Part shown: in pieces, positions 48,601-57,017 of the stretch
Layout of the letters: each line of letters starts with the position of its first letter
Numbering within the stretch: the stretch's first letter is position 1
Source: Giardia muris
Lineage: Eukaryota > Fornicata > Diplomonadida > Hexamitidae
Direction of reading: 5' to 3'
NCBI GenBank assembly: GCA_006247105.1
Contig: CM016925.1
Span: 2,232,001 to 2,296,000 of the forward strand
DNA: 64,000 bases
The notes under the pieces: model-generated
Told to the model about the DNA's origin: nothing
Databases searched by the model: none
The model's input: only the letters and a program-made list of their open reading frames with translations
Position numbers and translations under genes: made by a program

Positions 48601-50130
48601 GTTTTTATCCCAGGCAGTATCCCACTTCAAACAGCACTAGTAGAACAGATACAGCCAGGCCTTTCTGAACTTATCCAATGCATCAGGAATCATATCGTGA
48701 TCTATCTGGAGCAGGTTGGGTCGTTGAGTGTTGCATCGACCCTTGCAGCTCTTTCTGGGAATACGATCCAAAGCTTACTTCTCTCCCAGGCGGCAGCACT
48801 ACAGATTTTGGGACACACAGAGATGGAGCAAAAGGATCTAATCAAGAGCCTGCAAGTTGCTGACAAACAATTGGTCTATACTCTCGAAACCCTCATCCCA
48901 TCTGTTGTAGGGGCATGGAAGAATGTATTTCAGCAGGGATTGAACATACCGAATCAGATGAATCCCATTGGAATACATCTTCAAGAGTTCGTTAGCTTTC
49001 TGCTAACTGATATGCATAATTCCGGGTCTCATGATGAAATGTATCAACTTTGCTTAAGGATGGGGCAGTTGATCTCTTTGGCAAGCGACTCGCCATCTCT
49101 GGACGCGTTTATCGTCATTCTAACAGTATTACAAGGGATCACGGCAAGATTTTTGAATATCAATGCTCCTAGCATGTCTAATTGCAAACCGCTTGTTGAA
49201 GGCCTTCGAAGTACGATTTATGATCTTTATGGGTTGAGATATTTAACATATACCATTCCAACAGTACTACTCATAACACAGGCTGTTTTTAGCGACAGTG
49301 AGTCTAGACGGCTCTTTTCAACCGGCATTGAAAAGCTTTCAGCCCTTCGTGCTTGGGTTAATGAGTTCACACTTGAGAAGGTGCACCTTCTTCTTTCAAG
49401 ATTGAAGGGGCTCGTCTCTGAAGAGACACATCTGGCTATATATGGTATGGTCAGTGGCAGTTTCCCTAGTCTTCGTCCATTACCACCTCCTTCCACAATC
49501 GTACTGCAACTAGACCCGATTCTTTATCGTATACCCTTTGAACACTCAGCGCTAATCCTGTCAAACATTCCCGTGTCTCGGATTCGAGGAAGTACGAGTA
49601 CGATGACCACTGGGACGAACAAGTTTGTTGTCGATCCTATTGGGGACTTAGCAAAGACGCAAACTCGCCTTCGGACGGTCTTGGCGGAAATCCCTGGCGA
49701 GTGGGATGGGATCATCGGAAAGTGTGCCCAATCGGCCATCTCCGTGCTCAAGGAATGTTCCGAAGGAACCTTTCTTTTCGCAGGTCATGGAATGGGAGAA
49801 GATGTCCTCCCACTCAATACCGTTGCTGCCATGGAGCGCCTACCGACCTGCCTCTTGATGGGCTGCTCGTCCTTGACGCATATTCCCGTGGGTAGAGCCT
49901 TTACTTTCGGGACATATCCATATTATCGTGTTGCCCCCTTATTGATCGGGACGCTTTGGGACGTTGTTTCGGGAGAATTGGATACGTTCACGGCGGAGTT
50001 TCTGAAATGCTGGACTCAAGGCGGGATATCAGTCTATGCCGCTCTTCAGGTGGCCGCTAGGCATTGCCGTCTACGAGGGCTTGTTGGGGCATCAATTATC
50101 ATCATTGGTGATCCACAACGCACGTTCTAA
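45538..50130 (+). CDS. ESP1: Separase (peptidase family C50)
   Basis: A 1530-residue protein, mostly a helical-repeat N-terminal region, with a separase protease domain in the last 250 residues. The catalytic pair is visible: His1417 in LFAGHGMGE and Cys1443 in LLMGCSSL, as in C50 peptidases. The substrate is the kleisin subunit of cohesin, cut at anaphase. The frame starting at ATG 45538 overlaps the MRG15-like gene by 70 bp; an in-frame ATG at 45610 lies 2 bp after that gene's stop and is a good alternative (1506 residues). No stop or frameshift is seen in 4.6 kb. Confidence 0.93.
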   Translation: MSLSGLVQCISTCKSEPSTHKYLEMAIGTLNVTKLNVSTPSFLATCTALIPKLETLLETFPTSPAIHKQIRNVILCLLRHLVSATPPTSEFEVDGVLILIRGLFLVSSVMGQLNGKASATAVRYFLTLGRSKDASVSTSITPTDLQIGRLLEMVRGLGTLLLSIEAQPLHMMIATELPLISRPDVAVEIFAHNVAMAYMLLYLEGDRVLLDYTGTYLAELLSPNVYESLRRLYSLDSPDRLQGASFFNSFLPSFRTICRHMHLDVTPLQGEPKARWKHFQYYIAYLLYQKGVYLDETDLAINQTAVGESGRNMQAYTQSILQKFSMDVLTVPTLLSMMEMQSPFCLLVSPIKHLFEFTLIFGGRRWCAETLNRTYRLVSEMLVRVSQYAGSRPLFVEAILTQYVFTLVLLITLGDCGKLCLNEKLPKIVANLPLKLPEASSSCAQMQECLARDCETLLTCLKGMALDTSAIIPLQKELNFLLRCATTSAAITALSSGRLFEQSISLGIFFLVTRTPPVQLADQNTWLQLLTYSEAYNYNAFLNSIREIQHLIGQMLRSSNQALSASFRHILHGYCAPLIVQMIGARFLLIAHADGESLGQSLFDMPVSVLRALLESSFLSLVSRRRLLSRVYGLMAYGYMLLKQCIVAQYYAQKYCDILTLERDDYFVLVADEALLSLAQNLGFGAMASAEVEDVQSAEDLRLSDLGGQSVANPEAYSSFQLLINEKKLFLTQLALSSMTENYQTLIFGCKAVEKITMRLLTFEGAKGLLISLFRNVDLYSFLLGAILLAELLSCDVNRLYGMIAFPLTREVRMDLLTVFMPILERLLGPFTTSNITDGLLESHMSPEGVSVSHFAAWILHNVRMAIETLGAGVQVPVQARLLLVQSSLYDTPINIPTSISVVDPLVISGTQQLLKGEQHLIPMACIDKFVECPFHCNGETDLNMSQHLIQRSLKQCLCVKCAFAACDTVPASDSIAMACTGDPFDRRVYEAKEVIIDALRDSCLSSHADLGIVLALEDVSVFIPGSIPLQTALVEQIQPGLSELIQCIRNHIVIYLEQVGSLSVASTLAALSGNTIQSLLLSQAAALQILGHTEMEQKDLIKSLQVADKQLVYTLETLIPSVVGAWKNVFQQGLNIPNQMNPIGIHLQEFVSFLLTDMHNSGSHDEMYQLCLRMGQLISLASDSPSLDAFIVILTVLQGITARFLNINAPSMSNCKPLVEGLRSTIYDLYGLRYLTYTIPTVLLITQAVFSDSESRRLFSTGIEKLSALRAWVNEFTLEKVHLLLSRLKGLVSEETHLAIYGMVSGSFPSLRPLPPPSTIVLQLDPILYRIPFEHSALILSNIPVSRIRGSTSTMTTGTNKFVVDPIGDLAKTQTRLRTVLAEIPGEWDGIIGKCAQSAISVLKECSEGTFLFAGHGMGEDVLPLNTVAAMERLPTCLLMGCSSLTHIPVGRAFTFGTYPYYRVAPLLIGTLWDVVSGELDTFTAEFLKCWTQGGISVYAALQVAARHCRLRGLVGASIIIIGDPQRTF

Positions 50131-50390
50131 TCTTATTACCATTATTGGATGGTTTGCCTTGATATCGCTACTCTCCTCGTTTGAGTTTCTCTTTGGACGG
50201 AATGAATAGGGCAAACAGTATCATCTTCAAAGATATAACTTAGATGGGAATTATGAGACGCTTTTATAGACCGCTGCTCAATGCAGCACTATTCCAATCT
50301 CATCTCTCCATTGTTATTGAGGAAAAGGTCTGCATTTACTAGGAAGAAGGTCACCTGTATGGGCCAAAGACAAGACATAGGTAAGGAGCG
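50131..50390. other. Intergenic stretch between two convergent genes
   Basis: 260 bp between the separase stop and the stop of the 1937-residue gene. AT-richer than the flanks; no tRNA, snoRNA box pair or open frame that I would support. Confidence 0.5.
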
Positions 50391-53300
50391 TCATGACCGC
50401 TTAGCCTTCGAGCTGGATGTGGTAGTACGTGATCGCGGTCGGCTTGGGACGCTTTGTTGAAGTCCTTCGACCGCAACCCTCGCCTCGGAAATGGCCTTCT
50501 TCCTTAAGGCCATAAACCCACTCATATAATCGCCGATGTAGAAGCTCCTTGGAATGCTAAGCTCCATGCAATCGGTTGTTCCCATGCAACAGATCTCCCT
50601 TATGATCTTGTATCGCTGCTTATATCCGCGCTCAAAGTTCTGTAACGGCGAGTCGTACATCCCCAAGATATGCAGGAGACGACGTTGTAGTTCCGATTGT
50701 TTTGATCGTGATGTGCTTTCACCACGACGTGAAGAATGTGCAGATTCGGGAGCTGAGGTTTGACCCGAATTGGAATCACTCTCTAAGGGGTTGAAACGGA
50801 CGTTAGAATAGGTGAAGCCGCTCAACAATTGAGCAATGAATAAGGTCGGCCTGTTATGGGTGTCAATAGACCCGAAAAGCTCGAGTATTGCCAGCCGATA
50901 GAGCTTATTGAACTCAAGGAGCGGCATATCTCTGTTCAGATGGTAATTATCAGAGTCCTCCGCTATTGGAAGAGCTAAATATGGTCCAGACACCTCCACG
51001 TCTGAAAAGTATGCCTTTAACAGCTTATATTCTCCTGTATCTCGGAATAGGGTCACTTTCTCATCTGATGACGATGACTCCTCCAACGCCATCTCGGCGA
51101 GAATTTGGTCGGAAAACTGTACGGAGTCCAGTCGCAATGCAGAAAGTACCAGTTCCACCATGCGATCGAACTCCTCGCTGTTGAGGGCTGGGAAGCTTTG
51201 TTGTAAAAGGAAGAAGGGCCAAGCCACGAAGAAGTCATTTGATGGTGGTGGACCAGGTTGGTCCACAACGGAGGGCTTCTTTCCTTTAGTGGGGGCCAAA
51301 AGAGCGGCCTGTTCCGCATCATATGTCTTTCTTGCGGCAGAAACGCACTCCAATGCGAAGCTCTCGAAGAGATGTGACCAAGTTATCTTCTCCGCCGCCG
51401 ATTGTATGACCTTCGTATAGCCTTCACGTTGCTCATCGGTAAGAGTGTCTGACATCGGACATTCTCCAGAAATGTCTTGGATGTCAGCAAGACAGTATTT
51501 GCTGGCAAATGGGGAGTCATCTATGACGATATTATCCAGGAATTCTTGTAATGGGAGTAACAAGGAGCTCTTCGAACCGATCAAGCTCTTCTGATAAAAC
51601 CAATAGCAGTTGTTATTTTGTGGGTTCTGTTCGTCAATGATAAAGAGATTGGGCTCTGGTGGCTGGTCTTTACGCTTTAACTTGGATTGCAAGGTCTGAA
51701 GAATTATCACCTCGCGCGTTAGGATACTAGATCCGAGGCTTTCCACCTTTTCCGTAAGAGAATTCAAGAAGGTTACGACATGAGGGCCTTGATCCATCGA
51801 CCCAAGAATAGACCGAATCGACTCCAGAGTGCTCAGGTATTGCGCACACAACACGTTGTCGCACCGCTCTCGCGCTTGCTGGAAGGCGGTGGTGATAATC
51901 GTCATCATCAGGGTGCCATTCGGATGGACGAAGTTGCGCAGAAAGACGTGGTAGTTCTCCAAGACGAGTTGTATAAGAAGCGCGACGTCGTTCCCCATCG
52001 TCCCAAGGACCTTTGCAGACTGCGTTGACGAGATGTCGAAGAGATTCTTGTAATTGAGGCTCGAGGTTAGAAGCTGGTAGAAGTCCTCGAAGAAGACGTC
52101 CATGGTATAGTCCTCGTCCCTTAAGATGTCGTACTCGAGCTCGGGCTTGATATATGACCGGACATTGACGAGCGCCGAGCCCGGCGTCATGGTGCGAAGG
52201 CTAGGGGAGAGATATGGAAGAATGTTCGTCAAAGCGTAGAAGGTCTTCGCAAATAGTCTGAGAGATGAATACACAATGTCACGGAAGGCCAAGAGAAGGA
52301 CCGTGGCGAATACTTCCGTGAACGTGTGTAGGTTTGTATCAGGTGCATTCTCTGCCATGGACTTCCCCGCCCTACTGGTGGTACGTGGGCTTCTAGGTGG
52401 AGATCGAGTGGCGTTCCCACTCGGGCTTGGAGACGAGGCATACGTGCTTTCCACTGGGATCTGAAGGATATAGCTTTGCGTCACATCGCCATACACCTTC
52501 CGGATGGTGTCAGTGAATGTCTTTTGTAGCTCCTCAGCAGCCGCAATGCTGTCCTCGTTATTGAGCACTAAGATTGAATATTTTCGAAATAGATCACCCA
52601 TGGGGCGTATATACCTATAACGTCCACTGATATCGCTATAGAAGAAGGCTTCGGCGACGTTGGCCAGGCCAGAAACACCGGGAGTCATTTCGGTCTCAAA
52701 AGTTTGTCCAGGTTGTGCCGTGGGGAAGATTGATGGTCGAACATTGATATCTGTTTGAGCGAACGTATCCTTATCCAAGAAGGTCTCAACGTTCTGACGC
52801 CACGCATGGATATGGTTTTCAAGGATGGTACGAAACTCCTCAGTACGTGTCGCTACGTCGCTAAGGAACACGTCGTTCTGATCCACAGTCGCCCCAAGGT
52901 TAGTTTCAGAACGGCTTATGACATCAGAGAAGCTCGTGAGCGCGTCTTGGAGATACTCCAGAAGGTCGTGGTGCCTGATGGTTCCGATTCTCATGCATTC
53001 CAGACGCATGTTGACGAAATGTAAGGAGAAGACCCTAAGCTTCTCCGCGAACGCTGGAGCCTGTACGGCCAGATTCTCCTCGTACTCGTGAATGGCCTGG
53101 GTAATGCATCGACATGCGTGGTTGATTAGTTGACGATCAGTGCTAGCGGCCTGCAACATAGCAGAGATCCGCGTCGTCATGTACGCGTCAACGAGAATCC
53201 CTTTCAGCGAATACTCACTCGCACTCTCAGTAAGCTGTTCTTCCATAAAGTCATGGACGGTATCGGGTGCAATAGGAATGACAGTCCCATCGGAGATTGG

Positions 53301-56204
53301 GATTTCAACAACCTCGTCGGAAGAGACGATCGTCCCTTCTTCATGCACGAAAGGCTCCGATGTTTTCTCCGGTTCCATGGCACTTTTGTTTGCATTTTCT
53401 GACGATGGCGTGCCTGGCTTAGCCTCATTGATGAAATTTGTTATCGTTCGAATCATCGACTCCCGTAAGGTATCTTTGGAACAGCGTATGATTGGGATGC
53501 CGACAACCTCGGTGCTTTGCTGTTGTTGACGTTTCCCAGGTGATTTCGCCTCCTTCCCAGACGTTGGGCGTGTATCTCCACCGAGTCCAGAAAGGCACAT
53601 CTTGAGGTAACTTCGAGCAGAGGAGTAGCCAGCTACCATCTTGGTATAATCAGTATCATCCCCAGGCTCGAACTCAACCTTCTCTAACGCTGACCAATCC
53701 CATGGTGGAACTCCAGAAAGATCAGCCACCAAAGGTTGATCCTTCTTACCTTTAGTAGCCTTGCTTTGGGCTAGATCGTCGACAACCCGCAACGTTCCTT
53801 GGACGCTGGGGCTTAAATAGTAGATAAAGTCGAAGATGGATGCTGTTAGGGTGTTCTTTGCTGGTGAAGGTATACTAGGGACGGAAATGTTGAGGATCGA
53901 TTGACACAATGATTGACGCAGGGTAGCAAGCGGTGCAAGGTTCGTCTCGATTTCAAAAGGCTGAAGGTCCGCTCGTAATGGAAGAAAGATAAGAAAAGAG
54001 TTGTAAGGACGTTCAGACTTCTTATTGCTCTCTCCTGAACGATCAGGAGGAGATTGCATTGACCCTTGAGTAAGCGAAGCGGCTGTCTCAGTCACAGATG
54101 TACCTCTAGAGAGCGCCCGTGATTGTGCTCTAGAGACAGCCGCAGAAGCGGTTCCTGCCGCGGCTCTCGATGCGGAGCGGGATCCCTTTCGTGAGGCCTT
54201 TGAGTCGGATACGGAGTTCTCTCGTTCTTGCATCAGCTCTGCAGCATCAGCTTCGGCATGGATATTAACGGTGAGAGAGAGCGATTTCCCAGCAGATTCC
54301 AGAATGGGGGAGTCAACAAGCCGTTGACCATAACCTGTACGTAGGAAATAACAAATCCGTGCAAAGATTAGCGACAGAACGAAGGAATCCGGGGGCGTGT
54401 CACCCTTCATCGGCCCACTAATGAGCTTAGCTATACGTTCTGCATCCTTCTGGTCACAGACGCAAGCGAATTCATCGAGCAGATCGAGACTCAAAATGAT
54501 GGGGTCTTCTCCATCCTTATCCTTCTTCCGCGCCTTGAGCTGCTTATCTGCATCAGCAAGCTTCGGGTAAATTCCAGCGTACGTCATGAACTCGGTTTTG
54601 TACTTCGAAAAGTTTCTAGAAATCTGATGATAACATATAGCAACTGAGCCGAAATAGTCTGCGGTCTCTGCTGCAAGGTCTGCAACCACGTCTTCGGAGA
54701 AGCTATTCGGGTTGTAAAACACCAGAGACACCAGAGGAAACCGAGAACAAGATATGAGGCGAGCGTCTTCCGAAAGTGGGAGTGGTATGGAAACAGTATT
54801 GAGAAAGTATGGCTCGTCACGGCTCGACAGGTATATCTCTGTGGTCTTAAGACGCTTAACAACCGAATTCAAGGTGCTAACGAATGTGAGCTTTTCTTGT
54901 TGACTCGAATGTTCTTCTTCAGATGGAGGTTCAGATCCATCACCTATGTTCCTTTCCGGTGCGTCAGGCAGAACATCGCGATATTGTTTCAAGACCGAAA
55001 CTAATTGATCATCAACGAATTGCGCAGAGCCAGTTGATTCTGGAAGCTGTAAGCCAGGACGAGACATGCATATACTTTCTTCATCAATGATCTCACGCAC
55101 GAGTCTCTTCTTCAATTCTAAACGCTCAATATCGCTTGGACCCTCTGGAATGTCACTCAAGTAGAGCTCACACTCCGTTCGAACGAGATGTTCCAGATTA
55201 TCGACGCGCTCACGGTATTCAATGTCGGGCTGAGTTGAGCAACTGGTCCATCGACTCCAGAGGCTATCGATGGAGGCCTTGGTAGGTTTTGCTACCTCCT
55301 CATGAAGAATCGCAAGCTCAATGGCGAGGGAAATTAGATCATCGACGTCTCGCTTGCAGCCCGCATAGAGACGCTCTTTTCTCTTCACCTCATTCTCGGC
55401 CAGTTTAGTGAGGTGTTCAGTACGTTTAGCTCCCGCCCCCTTATCCTCTCGTCCCATTGCGTATCTTGCAGTCAGATAGGAAAGCTCATCCGCAACATTC
55501 TTGGACCTATTGTGATGATCCTTATATGTCATGGTCATGGACTCGGACTTCTTCGTATCATCCCCAAGGTCGTCTCCTAAAGAGTCCAGGGGTAAATGGA
55601 GATCGATATCACTAGAATCATCGCTCCCATCAAAGCGTTTCATCAAGGCATCATCATAGCTAGCCTTCGGCCGGAGATCGAGTTCATCAACTGCGGTGAG
55701 AGCAAGCTGTGATGCGGGATATGCCACGTGTGAAACCGGGCGCGATGACCCTGGAGAAGTAGCTTTTGATGACGCTTCAAATGCGGAAGTACGAGCTTTC
55801 TCTTGGCGTATTCCAAGAAGCTCCTTCTCCCTAAGCCTACGTTGAGCTCGCGCCCGTGCCTTAATCGTGCGCTCAAGCTCATCGCTCTCAACCGTGTCCG
55901 GTGCCTTCTGAGCAGAACGACTCAGTTTGTCAAGAAATTGGGCGATCTCCATCGCTGACGAGTGTGCTGCTTGCTGGTTCACACGCCGGCTGATCTGGGC
56001 GTGGCGGGCATCAAGCGAGGCCTCGAAGGCGAGATTTGCGTTGCGCATGAGGACGTCGCGTTGTCGGTCACGAGCTACCATTGCCTCGATCTTAGCTGCC
56101 GTCTCTCTTTGCCGCTGTTGGTTCTGCACTATACGTGACCGGTCCTGGGCGTGAGCAAGTGGTGCCCGGGCGGCTTGAGTAGCTCCGGTACGGGTTCCTG
56201 ACAT
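50391..56204 (-). CDS. Very large hypothetical protein with Ser-rich linkers
   Basis: A 1937-residue protein. The N-terminal 150 residues are Arg/Gln/Ala-rich helices (QRQRETAAKIEAMV). Ser/Arg/Ala-rich disordered stretches occur near residues 690-745 (SKASRKGSRSASRA) and 1240-1280 and at the C-terminus. Between them are helical blocks with no obvious catalytic motif. The size, dispersed helical blocks and Ser-rich linkers resemble large axonemal or central-apparatus proteins, but I cannot name one. The frame is open a further 20 codons upstream of the ATG at 56204 with no other ATG. It is followed on the same strand by nothing for 260 bp. Confidence 0.8.
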   Translation of the reverse strand: MSGTRTGATQAARAPLAHAQDRSRIVQNQQRQRETAAKIEAMVARDRQRDVLMRNANLAFEASLDARHAQISRRVNQQAAHSSAMEIAQFLDKLSRSAQKAPDTVESDELERTIKARARAQRRLREKELLGIRQEKARTSAFEASSKATSPGSSRPVSHVAYPASQLALTAVDELDLRPKASYDDALMKRFDGSDDSSDIDLHLPLDSLGDDLGDDTKKSESMTMTYKDHHNRSKNVADELSYLTARYAMGREDKGAGAKRTEHLTKLAENEVKRKERLYAGCKRDVDDLISLAIELAILHEEVAKPTKASIDSLWSRWTSCSTQPDIEYRERVDNLEHLVRTECELYLSDIPEGPSDIERLELKKRLVREIIDEESICMSRPGLQLPESTGSAQFVDDQLVSVLKQYRDVLPDAPERNIGDGSEPPSEEEHSSQQEKLTFVSTLNSVVKRLKTTEIYLSSRDEPYFLNTVSIPLPLSEDARLISCSRFPLVSLVFYNPNSFSEDVVADLAAETADYFGSVAICYHQISRNFSKYKTEFMTYAGIYPKLADADKQLKARKKDKDGEDPIILSLDLLDEFACVCDQKDAERIAKLISGPMKGDTPPDSFVLSLIFARICYFLRTGYGQRLVDSPILESAGKSLSLTVNIHAEADAAELMQERENSVSDSKASRKGSRSASRAAAGTASAAVSRAQSRALSRGTSVTETAASLTQGSMQSPPDRSGESNKKSERPYNSFLIFLPLRADLQPFEIETNLAPLATLRQSLCQSILNISVPSIPSPAKNTLTASIFDFIYYLSPSVQGTLRVVDDLAQSKATKGKKDQPLVADLSGVPPWDWSALEKVEFEPGDDTDYTKMVAGYSSARSYLKMCLSGLGGDTRPTSGKEAKSPGKRQQQQSTEVVGIPIIRCSKDTLRESMIRTITNFINEAKPGTPSSENANKSAMEPEKTSEPFVHEEGTIVSSDEVVEIPISDGTVIPIAPDTVHDFMEEQLTESASEYSLKGILVDAYMTTRISAMLQAASTDRQLINHACRCITQAIHEYEENLAVQAPAFAEKLRVFSLHFVNMRLECMRIGTIRHHDLLEYLQDALTSFSDVISRSETNLGATVDQNDVFLSDVATRTEEFRTILENHIHAWRQNVETFLDKDTFAQTDINVRPSIFPTAQPGQTFETEMTPGVSGLANVAEAFFYSDISGRYRYIRPMGDLFRKYSILVLNNEDSIAAAEELQKTFTDTIRKVYGDVTQSYILQIPVESTYASSPSPSGNATRSPPRSPRTTSRAGKSMAENAPDTNLHTFTEVFATVLLLAFRDIVYSSLRLFAKTFYALTNILPYLSPSLRTMTPGSALVNVRSYIKPELEYDILRDEDYTMDVFFEDFYQLLTSSLNYKNLFDISSTQSAKVLGTMGNDVALLIQLVLENYHVFLRNFVHPNGTLMMTIITTAFQQARERCDNVLCAQYLSTLESIRSILGSMDQGPHVVTFLNSLTEKVESLGSSILTREVIILQTLQSKLKRKDQPPEPNLFIIDEQNPQNNNCYWFYQKSLIGSKSSLLLPLQEFLDNIVIDDSPFASKYCLADIQDISGECPMSDTLTDEQREGYTKVIQSAAEKITWSHLFESFALECVSAARKTYDAEQAALLAPTKGKKPSVVDQPGPPPSNDFFVAWPFFLLQQSFPALNSEEFDRMVELVLSALRLDSVQFSDQILAEMALEESSSSDEKVTLFRDTGEYKLLKAYFSDVEVSGPYLALPIAEDSDNYHLNRDMPLLEFNKLYRLAILELFGSIDTHNRPTLFIAQLLSGFTYSNVRFNPLESDSNSGQTSAPESAHSSRRGESTSRSKQSELQRRLLHILGMYDSPLQNFERGYKQRYKIIREICCMGTTDCMELSIPRSFYIGDYMSGFMALRKKAISEARVAVEGLQQSVPSRPRSRTTTSSSKAKRS

Positions 56205-56405
56205 ACCGTGTTTTTTGGCAGGGAGGATAAGAGCTTGAAGGTCATCATCTATTCCATAGCGCAATTACTACGTAGAGCTTAAGGACCTGAAGGAGTCGTT
56301 AGATTGGGTGGGTATTAGGCCGCTGAATCGTGTTAATGGATACTTCACGGGTTATATGAGAAGAGAAAGAAACAAAGCTATTTATTAGCATAGAGTGGAG
56401 ATGAT

Positions 56406-57017
56406 TCAGCGTAGACGGCGCTTTGCCACGGAGTAGAGGGTATGCCCATATTTGTCTGCACCAACGGCAGACTTGTGACCATATACTGGACCAGACTTCT
56501 GCGCACAAGTACGAGCTTCTCTACGAGCAAATTCTTGCTCAATCTTCTCCTGTGCTTCACGTAGCTTCTGAACCTCGAGATCAACCTCTTGTGGCTCCTC
56601 TTCATGCTCGAGCACGGCGGCATCTCCATTGATGAAGACAATATGCTTTCCCGTGGCTTTACGCCGCATCAGAGTATCTTCAAGGGTACGAACGAGCCGT
56701 CTACGCTCGGCTTCAAGAGTCACCTCGGCTATAGCATCGTTTGGATCTTGAAGAGGGTTATCGTTGATATACGTCTTAAGGAGGAGACCCTTATCCGTCC
56801 GAAGGTTCTCCATCGCATGGTAGAACTCATCAGCGTTCCGGAAGGCGGCTTCACGAGTAAGTTCCTGAACCATCTTCTTGCGGGCATGAGACCGCTCCGC
56901 ACGAACTTTGTAGTCCTTCTTGCGCTCGAAGGGAGTATGCTTCCCAAGGGCGGCCGGAGGGGGCCGTTCCTTCTTCTCGATGCGCTTGAAGTAGTTGGAC
57001 GCACTACTATGTGGCAT
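56406..57017 (-). CDS. UTP11: Utp11, U3 snoRNA-associated small-subunit processome protein
   Basis: A 203-residue protein matching Utp11: an N-terminal basic segment with HTPFERKKDYKVRAERSHARK (equivalent to G.LEKKKDY..RA..Y++K), then FRNADEFYHAM (NPDEFYF.M), a middle YINDNP stretch and a GKHIVFINGD strand (KHVFFFD). It acts in early 18S rRNA processing in the nucleolus. Two ATGs are available; 57017 (MPHSSASNYFKR) fits the family better than 57038. Either start overlaps the 3' end of the upstream gene (11 or 32 bp). Confidence 0.92.
   Translation of the reverse strand: MPHSSASNYFKRIEKKERPPPAALGKHTPFERKKDYKVRAERSHARKKMVQELTREAAFRNADEFYHAMENLRTDKGLLLKTYINDNPLQDPNDAIAEVTLEAERRRLVRTLEDTLMRRKATGKHIVFINGDAAVLEHEEEPQEVDLEVQKLREAQEKIEQEFARREARTCAQKSGPVYGHKSAVGADKYGHTLYSVAKRRLR

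Noticed and set aside
56185..56210. GTATGT at the start of the 1937-residue gene as an intron 5' splice site
   Set aside because: It coincides with the start codon, and no downstream Giardia-type branch/3' splice motif (CTRACACACAG) was found nearby.
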